From Sphingopyxis sp. L1A2A (GTDB taxonomy: Bacteria > Pseudomonadota > Alphaproteobacteria > Sphingomonadales > Sphingomonadaceae): a stretch of DNA of 33,041 nt. A model generated the notes under the pieces. That model had not been told where the DNA came from, did not search any database, and saw nothing but the letters and a program-made list of their open reading frames with translations. The number at the start of each line of letters is the position of its first letter. The first letter of the stretch is position 1. Below are positions 26,733 through 33,041 of this stretch, in pieces. The translations under genes and the position numbers were made by a program. Location: positions 1 to 33,041 of the forward strand of contig NZ_SCOT01000036.1 of the NCBI RefSeq assembly GCF_005502465.1, written 5' to 3'.

Positions 26733-29700
26733 TCAGAAGCCCACGCTGGCTCCGACCCGGAAATAGCGACCCAGCACACCCGGGAAATAGGTGAGCGTTC
26801 CGCCGCCGGTTGGCGACGGGAACGGCGGTTTGCGGTCGAACAGATTGTCAACGACGAACCGGATGCTGAAGCTCTTGTCGATCCGGTAAGTCATGCCGGT
26901 GTTGAAATACACGAAGCTGCCGACGCCGTCCGGATCTTGCGCCGTCGGCGTGGCATCGGCATCGAACTTCGCCGGTCCTGTGTAATTGACCTGCACGAAG
27001 GTGCTGAAGCCCTTATTGTTATAATCGATCGTCGCTACAGCCTGATGCCGCGAATATCCGACCTCGCCATTGTCGGTCTCAATCGCGGAATTGGCATCGG
27101 CGCGCGACGTCAGCGTGTCAAGATATTGATAGCTCGCATTCAGCCCGACGTTCGAATCCGCGCCAAGGAACGGCGTTGCGGTGCGGAAGTCGAGCGCTGC
27201 AAGGATGCCTTTGTATCGCAGCTCGGCGGCGTTGAAATAACCGGTCGAGATGAAATCGAGCTGATTGGTGGCGTCACGCGTAAACAGATCGCAGAACGGC
27301 GAATTGGGATAGTCGGCGGAATCATAGCAATTCTCGACGATATCGTCTGACGCCAACTGGGTGATGACATCCTTCACCTTGATATCGACATAGTCGACAG
27401 ACAGCGAGAGCCGGGGAATGAAACTGGGACGCAGCACCGCCCCGACAGTAAAGGCGTTCGACTTTTCGTTGCGCAGGTTGGGATTGCCTACGACCGCCTG
27501 AAGGATGCTGGCATCGTCCGACGTCGCGTCAAAGTTGGCGGGAATTCCGTCAGCCGCACAATTGGCAGCGCGCGTGGCGGGAGCCGGCCCTTCATCCTGA
27601 TTGAACTGGTCACACGGATCCTCGGCAAAACCGAAGAAGCTGCTCGACGGGTTGAACGCTTCGGTGATGAACGGTGCGCGGATTGCCCGGGTGTAATTGC
27701 CGCGCAGCGTGATGTCGCGGATCGGCTGCCAGCTGCCACCGACCGTCCAGGTCAGGTCGCCTCCTGCCGTCGAATGATCGACATATCGCGCGGCCCCCTG
27801 CAACTCGAGGGAGTAGATCAGCGGCACGTTGTTGGAAGGGCTAACGAGTGCGGCCCGGAGTTCGCCAAAGACTTCGTCGGTATTATATTTGCCGTTGAGC
27901 GGCTGGATGACCACCGACTGGCCGAAAGCCACGCGATCGTTGGCCGGATTGCCATCGCCGTCCGCATCGGTCAGCGGATCCGGATCGTCGCCACCGGCGA
28001 GAAATGCCCCCGGATCGAAGTCCTGCGATTCCGCGCGATGCTCATAACCCAACGCGAACGAGAAATCTCCGCCAGGCAGCGAGAACAGGGGGCCTGACAA
28101 CGATGCCGTGAAAATCTTCTGCTTGTTGACCGACACGGGCCGCGTGATCGCGGTGACATAATCGCGCGCCGCCTGCGAGGTCTGCATTCCGAAAAGATTC
28201 AGCGGCGCACAGGTCGAACTGACGGTCTCCGCCGGAGAATTTACCGCGCCGGGCCGACAAATGATATTGCCGTTCGCCGCGCCGCCATTGAACAAGCCCT
28301 CGTCAACCGCGTCCACGGCGTTGAAGAAATTCTGGGTTGCGATTGCGGGCACCTTGCCGGTCGTTTTTGATCGGCCATAATTTCCGACGATTTCAAAGGA
28401 CCATTCGCGACCGCCAAGACCGTTGAAATTTCCATCCACGCCCAGAACATAGCGCTGAATTTCGACATTGCCGGTGGCACGGCCCGAAATCACGTCGGTA
28501 TTGGCACGCTGCAACAGGAATGTGTTCCCGTTCGCCTGCGACTGGATGATAGCACGAGCCTGCGGTGTCAGGAACGGATTATCGGTGCTCATGATGATGG
28601 CGCCGGCCGGATCGCCGGCATAGCCGAAGAGATAGGAGTTGTATTCGGGCTGGTCGCGAAGATTGACCCCCCTGCTGCGGCTGTACCACCCCTCGCCAAA
28701 GACACGGATATTGTCGGCGAGGTCAAAGCTCAACAGCACATTGCCGCTATAACGCTCGGTGTCGGTGAGCAGGTTTGAAAGCGGCACCAGGCTAAAGCCG
28801 TTACCACCCGATGCGTCGATGCTAAAGGATGTGGGATCGCCATTTTGATCGAGCGGTCCGAACGATGTCCCGAAATCGATCGGAATCAAATTGCCGGTCG
28901 CATCAAAACGCAGCGCGTTACCCTGGGCATCGACAAAGCCGCCTTGCGGGAAACCGAGATTATTTGCCTGTCCCTGGCTGACCGGAATGAAATCGAACAC
29001 CGTCGGAATACCGAATTCGGAAATCGTCGGAATACGGCGATCGCGAAAGATGACATTGTCGAACGGCGAATTCGGATCGTTCGGACGGCCGTAAAAGCCC
29101 CCGTCGTATAGCCCCGGACGCGCCGTCTGCAACAGACCCTCGCCCTTGTTATACTCGCCAGAGATGGTGATGTTCGCCCGGCCATCGAGGAAGTTTTTGC
29201 CGGCAAGGCCGCGGAAACGATAGTTGGCCGCATCGCCGCGGCTGGAAATGCCGTACTGACCGTCGAGCTCCAGCCCTTCATAGTCACGTTTCAGGACAAC
29301 GTTGACGGTACCGGCAATCGCGTCCGAACCGTAGATCGGAGCGCCGCCAATAACGATCGTTTCAACACGGTCGATGAGTTTGGTCGGAATGACGTTCAGA
29401 TCGACCTGGTTGCCGCCCTGACCCGTGGGTCCAAAGATCGACGCGGTGTTCGATCCGACGAAGCGGCGGCCATTGACCAGCGTCAGCGTGCGCTCCGAGC
29501 CGAGACCGAGGAAGTTGACGAAACTTTGCCCGGGTCCAAAGCTCGACTGCGCGCCGACCGGGCTGCTGCCGGGAACGCCAAAGGCAGGCAATTCGTTCAG
29601 GGCCTGGCCGAGTGTTTCAAAGCCCCGCGATTCTATCTGATCGCCGCTGATGACGACCGACGGTTCGACAGTATCGAAATTGGCGCGCGAGATGCGCGAT

Positions 29701-29864
29701 CCGGTGACAATGATCGCACTCTCGTCGCTTGCTGCGGCGACCTCTTGGGGTGCGGCGTTGTCGTCTGATGGGGCACCATCCTGCGCTTGGGCAGATGTGA
29801 CAGATAAAGTTAAGGCAAGCGTAGATACGCAAACGCTGAAAGCAGCTTTCGAGGCTTTGACCAT
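26733..29864 (-). CDS. TonB-dependent outer-membrane receptor
   Basis: A 1043-aa outer-membrane receptor. The signal peptide ends at AQA (27). A TonB-box-like IIVTGSRI (51-58) is followed by the plug domain (VVISGDQIESRGFETLGQAL, LVNGRRFVG, DAIAGTVNVVLKRDYEG) and a long barrel ending in GRYFRVGASVGF with the usual terminal Phe. The large size fits the sphingomonad group of receptors with long extracellular loops. No substrate gene (siderophore or glycoside hydrolase) is adjacent. AGGGAA lies 8 bases before the ATG. Its DNA looks less GC-rich than the flanks, and the gene sits between ahcY and divL, so acquisition is plausible. Substrate unknown. Confidence 0.94.
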   Translation of the reverse strand: MVKASKAAFSVCVSTLALTLSVTSAQAQDGAPSDDNAAPQEVAAASDESAIIVTGSRISRANFDTVEPSVVISGDQIESRGFETLGQALNELPAFGVPGSSPVGAQSSFGPGQSFVNFLGLGSERTLTLVNGRRFVGSNTASIFGPTGQGGNQVDLNVIPTKLIDRVETIVIGGAPIYGSDAIAGTVNVVLKRDYEGLELDGQYGISSRGDAANYRFRGLAGKNFLDGRANITISGEYNKGEGLLQTARPGLYDGGFYGRPNDPNSPFDNVIFRDRRIPTISEFGIPTVFDFIPVSQGQANNLGFPQGGFVDAQGNALRFDATGNLIPIDFGTSFGPLDQNGDPTSFSIDASGGNGFSLVPLSNLLTDTERYSGNVLLSFDLADNIRVFGEGWYSRSRGVNLRDQPEYNSYLFGYAGDPAGAIIMSTDNPFLTPQARAIIQSQANGNTFLLQRANTDVISGRATGNVEIQRYVLGVDGNFNGLGGREWSFEIVGNYGRSKTTGKVPAIATQNFFNAVDAVDEGLFNGGAANGNIICRPGAVNSPAETVSSTCAPLNLFGMQTSQAARDYVTAITRPVSVNKQKIFTASLSGPLFSLPGGDFSFALGYEHRAESQDFDPGAFLAGGDDPDPLTDADGDGNPANDRVAFGQSVVIQPLNGKYNTDEVFGELRAALVSPSNNVPLIYSLELQGAARYVDHSTAGGDLTWTVGGSWQPIRDITLRGNYTRAIRAPFITEAFNPSSSFFGFAEDPCDQFNQDEGPAPATRAANCAADGIPANFDATSDDASILQAVVGNPNLRNEKSNAFTVGAVLRPSFIPRLSLSVDYVDIKVKDVITQLASDDIVENCYDSADYPNSPFCDLFTRDATNQLDFISTGYFNAAELRYKGILAALDFRTATPFLGADSNVGLNASYQYLDTLTSRADANSAIETDNGEVGYSRHQAVATIDYNNKGFSTFVQVNYTGPAKFDADATPTAQDPDGVGSFVYFNTGMTYRIDKSFSIRFVVDNLFDRKPPFPSPTGGGTLTYFPGVLGRYFRVGASVGF

Positions 29865-29977
29865 TGCAATATTCCCTGGCTGATTATGTGTTTAGCTCCA
29901 CCCGCCAGAGTGGATTAGACCGCAAAGCCCAAATATCTATTAAAAACCCCTTCAACCCGTCTCATTCGCGCACGATG

Positions 29978-30006
29978 TTGCGGCGGCGACACGGTCGCCG
30001 CCGCAA
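29978..30006. terminator. Strong hairpin after ahcY, possible terminator
   Basis: A perfect 13-bp stem (TTGCGGCGGCGAC pairing with GTCGCCGCCGCAA) has the three-base loop ACG, just downstream of the ahcY stop codon. No T-run follows on the minus strand, so termination may be inefficient or Rho-assisted. It could also protect the 3' end of the transcript. Confidence 0.5.
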
Positions 30007-30011
30007 TGTCG

Positions 30012-31427
30012 TCAATAGCGGTAATGGTCAGGCTTGAACGGCCCCGCCACCGGCACGCCGATATAATCGGCCTGCTTCTGGCTCAGCTGGCTCAGCTTCA
30101 CGCCCAGCTTGTCGAGGTGCAGCGCCGCGACCTTTTCGTCGAGATGCTTGGGCAGGACATAGACGTCGTTACCGTACTGCTCGGCGCGGGTCCACAGCTC
30201 GATCTGCGCCAGCGTCTGGTTGGTGAAGCTCGCCGACATCACAAAGCTCGGATGGCCGGTGGCGTTGCCGAGATTGACCAAGCGGCCCTTCGACAGGATG
30301 ATGATCTGCTTGCCGTCGGGGAATTCGACCAGGTCGACCTGCGGCTTCACTTCGGTCCACTTGTAATTGGCGAGCGCCGCGATCTGGATCTCGCTGTCGA
30401 AATGGCCGATGTTGCAGACGATCGCCATATTCTTCATCGCCGCCATATGTTCGGCGGTGATCACGTCGGCGTTGCCGGTCGCGGTGACGAAGATGTCCGA
30501 GCGCTTGACCGCTTCGTCCATCGTCACGACCTCGAAGCCCTCCATCGCCGCCTGCAGCGCGCAGATCGGGTCGATTTCGGTAACGAGCACGCGCGCGCCG
30601 CCATTGCGAAGCGACTGGGCGCTGCCCTTGCCGACGTCGCCGAAGCCGGCGACGGTCGCGACCTTGCCCGCAAGCATCACGTCGGTGCCGCGGCGGATCG
30701 CGTCGACCAGCGATTCTTTACAGCCATAGAGGTTGTCGAACTTCGACTTGGTGACGCTGTCGTTGACGTTGATCGCGGGGAAGGGCAGCTCGCCCTTCTT
30801 GGCGATGTGATACAGGCGGTGGACGCCGGTCGTCGTTTCTTCTGACACGCCCTTGATCGCCTTGACCGTCTTGGTCAGATAACCGGGATTGGCGGCAACA
30901 AACGCCTTCAGCGCGCGCTGCATTTCGATCTCTTCTTCATTCTCGGGCGCCGGCATGTCCTGTCCGGCTTCGAGCTTCGCGCCCCACAGCGCGAACATCG
31001 TGGCGTCGCCGCCATCGTCGAGGATCAGGTTGCAGGTCGTACCGTCCTCGACACCCCAGTCGAAGATGCGGCCGACATAGTCCCAATAATCGGCGAGGCT
31101 TTCGCCCTTCACCGCGAACACCGGTACGCCGGTCGCGGCGATCGCGGCGGCGGCATGGTCCTGGGTCGAAAAGATGTTGCACGTCGCCCAGCGGACGTCG
31201 GCGCCGAGCGCGGTCAGCGTCTCGATCAGCACCGCGGTCTGGATCGTCATGTGCAGCGAGCCGACGATGCGCGCACCCTTCAGCGGCTGCGACGCGCCGA
31301 ATTCCGAACGCAGCGCCATCAGGCCCGGCATTTCGGTTTCGGCGATGTTGATTTCCTTGCGACCGAAGTCGGCAAGACCGATGTCGGCGATCACATAGTC
31401 ACGGGTGTCGGCGGCGAGAGTGGCCAC
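30012..31427 (-). CDS. ahcY: S-adenosylhomocysteine hydrolase
   Basis: A 471-aa cytoplasmic NAD-dependent enzyme that splits S-adenosylhomocysteine into adenosine and homocysteine and keeps methylation running. Typical motifs are [30 protein letters not shown], the NAD-binding [25 protein letters not shown] and the C-terminal KPDHYRY. The GTG start at 31427 is chosen because AGGAG lies 8 bases upstream. The in-frame reading up to 31613 adds 62 residues unlike the family. The internal segment [10 protein letters not shown] fits the long bacterial form. In related alphaproteobacteria the gene is a neighbour of divL; here a receptor module lies between. Confidence 0.97.
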   Translation of the reverse strand: MATLAADTRDYVIADIGLADFGRKEINIAETEMPGLMALRSEFGASQPLKGARIVGSLHMTIQTAVLIETLTALGADVRWATCNIFSTQDHAAAAIAATGVPVFAVKGESLADYWDYVGRIFDWGVEDGTTCNLILDDGGDATMFALWGAKLEAGQDMPAPENEEEIEMQRALKAFVAANPGYLTKTVKAIKGVSEETTTGVHRLYHIAKKGELPFPAINVNDSVTKSKFDNLYGCKESLVDAIRRGTDVMLAGKVATVAGFGDVGKGSAQSLRNGGARVLVTEIDPICALQAAMEGFEVVTMDEAVKRSDIFVTATGNADVITAEHMAAMKNMAIVCNIGHFDSEIQIAALANYKWTEVKPQVDLVEFPDGKQIIILSKGRLVNLGNATGHPSFVMSASFTNQTLAQIELWTRAEQYGNDVYVLPKHLDEKVAALHLDKLGVKLSQLSQKQADYIGVPVAGPFKPDHYRY

Positions 31428-31526
31428 GATGGAGTCTCCTGTAGGCGGGTTCGGCCGCAGGCGAGCGGCCACGGAAAGCTGGGTAATTATGTTGCGCGCC
31501 CTATCCGAAAGCGTCCTCAGGATCAA

Positions 31527-31546
31527 ATATAAACTTTTCTTTATAT
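31527..31546. promoter_or_regulatory. Inverted repeat in the ahcY promoter region
   Basis: ATATAAA (31527-31533) and TTTATAT (31540-31546) form a perfect 7-bp dyad with a 6-base spacer, about 100 bp upstream of the ahcY start. On the minus strand, TTGCGA followed 16 bases later by TATTTG gives a possible promoter that overlaps the dyad. It may be an operator of a methionine-cycle regulator (for example an ArsR-type SahR), which is inference only. Confidence 0.35.
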
Positions 31547-31739
31547 CGCAAAGGCGGGTCGATCTGCCGAATAGCGCGAGCGCGCGAATCGCGGGCGCAA
31601 AATGCACCGCCACGCGAATTTATTTTCAGCGGGCGCAAATGTGACAACCGGCGTCGCCAAATTGTGACACCGCGTCGGGAACGCCAAGATTCTGAAAATC
31701 CTGACTTATAATGCGCCTTGCGTTGAGCATAATAAGTGA

Positions 31740-31759
31740 TTGTGACACGAGTGTTACAA
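31740..31759. promoter_or_regulatory. 20-bp near-perfect palindrome upstream of the TPR protein gene
   Basis: TTGTGACACGAGTGTTACAA pairs 8 of 9 bases around a 2-base centre. The half-site TTGTGACAC recurs exactly at 31662-31670, and ATGTGACAA lies at 31639-31647. The site is 90-70 bp before the start codon at 31830. The spacing (TGTGA-N8-TTACA) is two bases wider than a CRP site; it fits a TGT-N12-ACA pattern instead. The binding protein is unknown. Confidence 0.45.
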
Positions 31760-31829
31760 AGCCCCGAAAACATTGACTTTTCGCGCGATGAGGGAGAAAA
31801 TCAGCTAAAGTTTACGAGGGGATAGAGAG

Positions 31830-32228
31830 ATGAAAAAAATATTGCTGCCGCTGATCGCACTGGCTTTCGCGACCCCGGCCGCCGCGCAATCGATCATCGT
31901 TGTGACCGGCCCGCAGGCCGATTCGATGACGCTGCCCGTTGCTTATGCCGAACTGCGCGCCGGCGAAAACCACGCCGCAATTGCCAAGCTGACCGGCGAA
32001 ACCACCCTCGACGCCCGCGACCCGTCGCGGCTGATCAATCTCGGCACCGCTTATGCGCGGCTGGGTCGCACCAGCGATGCCGCCGCCGCTTACGACGCCG
32101 CCATGGCCAGCCCGATCCGCTACGATCTCGAACTCGCCGATGGGCGTTACGTCGATTCGCGCTGGGCCGCCCGCACCGCCCGCGCCAATCTCGCGACCGG
32201 TCGTCCGCTGCTCGCGCTCGCGCGCTAA
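31830..32228 (+). CDS. Small exported protein with TPR-like repeat
   Basis: A 132-aa protein with a clear signal peptide (MKKILLPLIALAFATPAAAQ). The mature part has helical repeats of TPR type: VAYAELRAGENHAAIAKL and RLINLGTAYARLGRTSDAAA. A conserved-looking end, DGRYVDSRWAARTA, follows. A periplasmic scaffold or interaction role is inferred; no enzyme motif is seen. GAGGGG lies 9 bases before the ATG. The leader holds the palindrome at 31740. Its stop codon overlaps the convergent yqgE-type gene by 4 bp. Confidence 0.82.
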   Translation: MKKILLPLIALAFATPAAAQSIIVVTGPQADSMTLPVAYAELRAGENHAAIAKLTGETTLDARDPSRLINLGTAYARLGRTSDAAAAYDAAMASPIRYDLELADGRYVDSRWAARTARANLATGRPLLALAR

Positions 32229-32788
32229 GCCTCGCCACCCTCGGTTGTCAGCAAGCGGGCGTCCACTCCCGCTTCGGCAAACGCCGCCTGCCAGCGCTTG
32301 GCGGGCGGCGTGTCGAACAACAGGGCATCGCTGCCCGGGGTGACGTGCCAGCCGTGGCGCACCATCTCGCCCTCCAGCTGCCCCGCCGACCATCCGGCAT
32401 AGCCCAGCGCCACCAGCCATCGGGCGGGACCGCCCCTGTGGCCGATCGCGCGCAAAATGTCGTGCGAGCTCGAAATCATCCAGCGATCGCTGACCTGCAC
32501 CGCTTCCTGCCCGCCCCAGTCCATGCTGTGCAGCACGAACCCGCGCGACGGTTCGACGGGACCGCCCAGAAACACCGGCTGTTCCAGCGGATCGTCATGC
32601 GCAATCTCCAACTGGTCGAGCACCTGGCCGACGGTCATCCCGGCAATCGGGTCGGAAATGCCGATCCCCATCGCGCCCTCTTCGTCGTGGCTGATCATCG
32701 CGATCACCGCCTGTTCAAAGCGGGGGTCGCCAATCCCGGGCAGCGCGAGCAGCAGCTGGCCGGTGAACCAAATGGGGTCTCTCTCCAT
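32225..32788 (-). CDS. YqgE/AlgH family protein
   Basis: A 187-aa cytoplasmic protein of the UPF0301/AlgH family. Family signatures are FTGQLLLALPGIGDPRFEQA, ISDPIAGMTVGQVL, VFLGGPVEPSRGFVLHS and GYAGWSAGQLEGE. The biochemical role is not settled; AlgH was named for an effect on alginate regulation in Pseudomonas. The start at 32788 gives the usual family length and N-terminus; an in-frame ATG at 32827 would add 13 residues unlike the family. No strong ribosome site is visible for either. The gene overlaps the stop of the TPR gene tail to tail. Confidence 0.9.
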   Translation of the reverse strand: MERDPIWFTGQLLLALPGIGDPRFEQAVIAMISHDEEGAMGIGISDPIAGMTVGQVLDQLEIAHDDPLEQPVFLGGPVEPSRGFVLHSMDWGGQEAVQVSDRWMISSSHDILRAIGHRGGPARWLVALGYAGWSAGQLEGEMVRHGWHVTPGSDALLFDTPPAKRWQAAFAEAGVDARLLTTEGGEA

Positions 32789-32873
32789 CGCGCCATCATG
32801 CAGCGGAGGGGCGGGGCGGTCCAGCATCTTTGGCGCGAATGCCGGCTTCGGGGCGGGAAGCTGTCCTTGCCAA

Positions 32874-33008
32874 TCCTCCCCATCGACTTGCGATGGGGAG
32901 GGGGACCGCCGCCGCAGGCGGTGGTGGAGGGGTGGCGACGTTGCGCCATTACCCCTCCGTCAGCCCCTGCGGGGCTGCCACCTCCCCATCGCAAGTCGAT
33001 GGGGAGGA
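32874..33008. repeat. Palindromic intergenic repeat, copy 3 (inverted)
   Basis: A 135-bp copy of the repeat family in the opposite orientation, with a perfect 26-bp outer inverted repeat (starts TCCTCCCCATCGACTTGCG). Relative to copies 1 and 2, one inner hairpin has changed from AGCGC-GAA-GCGCT to AGCCCC-GCA-GGGGCT with pairing kept. It lies 86 bp upstream of the yqgE-type gene. The remaining 33 bases of the window show nothing identifiable. Confidence 0.9.
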
Positions 33009-33041
33009 TCCTCGCGTCTACTTCCAGTCGCAACCGGAAAC

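Larger units (their letters stand above)
31428..31829. other. 402-bp divergent intergenic region
   Basis: No convincing gene is seen. Next to ahcY is a hairpin in its leader (GGCCGC-N6-GCGGCC, 31453-31470), which does not match an SAH riboswitch consensus that I can recognise. AT-rich DNA with an inverted repeat follows at 31527-31546. Towards the plus-strand gene at 31830 are repeated TGTGACA motifs, a TATAAT at 31707-31712, a 20-bp palindrome at 31740-31759 and TTGACT at 31773-31778. Confidence 0.6.

Noticed and set aside
31428..31500. SAH riboswitch in the ahcY leader
   Set aside because: Only a simple hairpin is seen; the conserved sequence core of SAH riboswitches is not recognisable by eye.
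31428..31613. 62-residue N-terminal extension of AhcY
   Set aside because: The extension is unlike the family, and AGGAG sits 8 bases before the GTG at 31427, giving the usual 471-aa length.
31740..31759. CRP/FNR site
   Set aside because: The spacing between TGTGA and TTACA is 8 bases; CRP sites need 6.

Overview
The window looks like chromosomal DNA of a sphingomonad alphaproteobacterium (Sphingopyxis/Sphingomonas-like). The evidence is high GC, dense coding, a run of genes matching the alphaproteobacterial order ahcY ... divL-tsaE-amgK-murU-addB-addA-trxA, a TonB-dependent receptor and several exported quinoproteins. The genus is an inference from gene content.

Layout, left half. Positions 1-2262 carry a lipoprotein-type quinohaemoprotein dehydrogenase behind a perfect 18-bp palindrome. 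After a palindromic repeat comes the nitrogen-assimilation pair glnB-glnA, preceded by a sigma-54-like promoter and an NtrC-like dyad and closed by a strong terminator. A small XRE regulator/membrane-protein pair on the minus strand follows (4562-5441). Its operator has been split by a 2-kb IS1595-family element (5470-7486). The element carries a transposase, a 52-aa ORF downstream of it and a DUF3800 cargo gene. Then come two lipoproteins (one a cadherin-plus-PQQ sugar dehydrogenase fusion), an exported M20 peptidase, an aldehyde dehydrogenase and a 5'-truncated argJ. The missing start of argJ coincides with a repeat that carries a terminator.

Layout, right half. On the minus strand, divL-tsaE-amgK-murU-addB-addA-trxA form a gene string. 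Most junctions are 4-bp stop/start overlaps, broken by one repeat between murU and addB. It joins cell-cycle signalling (a pseudokinase-like DivL with Tyr at the phosphoacceptor site), tRNA t6A synthesis, cell-wall MurNAc recycling, recombinational repair and thiol redox. A less GC-rich pair, a TIGR03032-type protein and a convergent TonB-dependent receptor (25579-29864), lies between divL and ahcY. The window ends with a small exported TPR protein, a YqgE/AlgH protein overlapping it tail to tail, and a third copy of the palindromic repeat.

Most notable signals: (1) the IS insertion exactly in the centre of a palindromic operator that belongs to a tandem pair; (2) a family of about 135-bp repeats whose internal hairpins differ between copies by compensatory changes; (3) the truncated argJ; (4) the IS with DUF3800 cargo and a small convergent ORF; (5) the insertion-like receptor module inside a conserved neighbourhood. 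I did not find a clearly new multi-gene system. The operator/IS and covarying repeat observations are the best candidates for follow-up.
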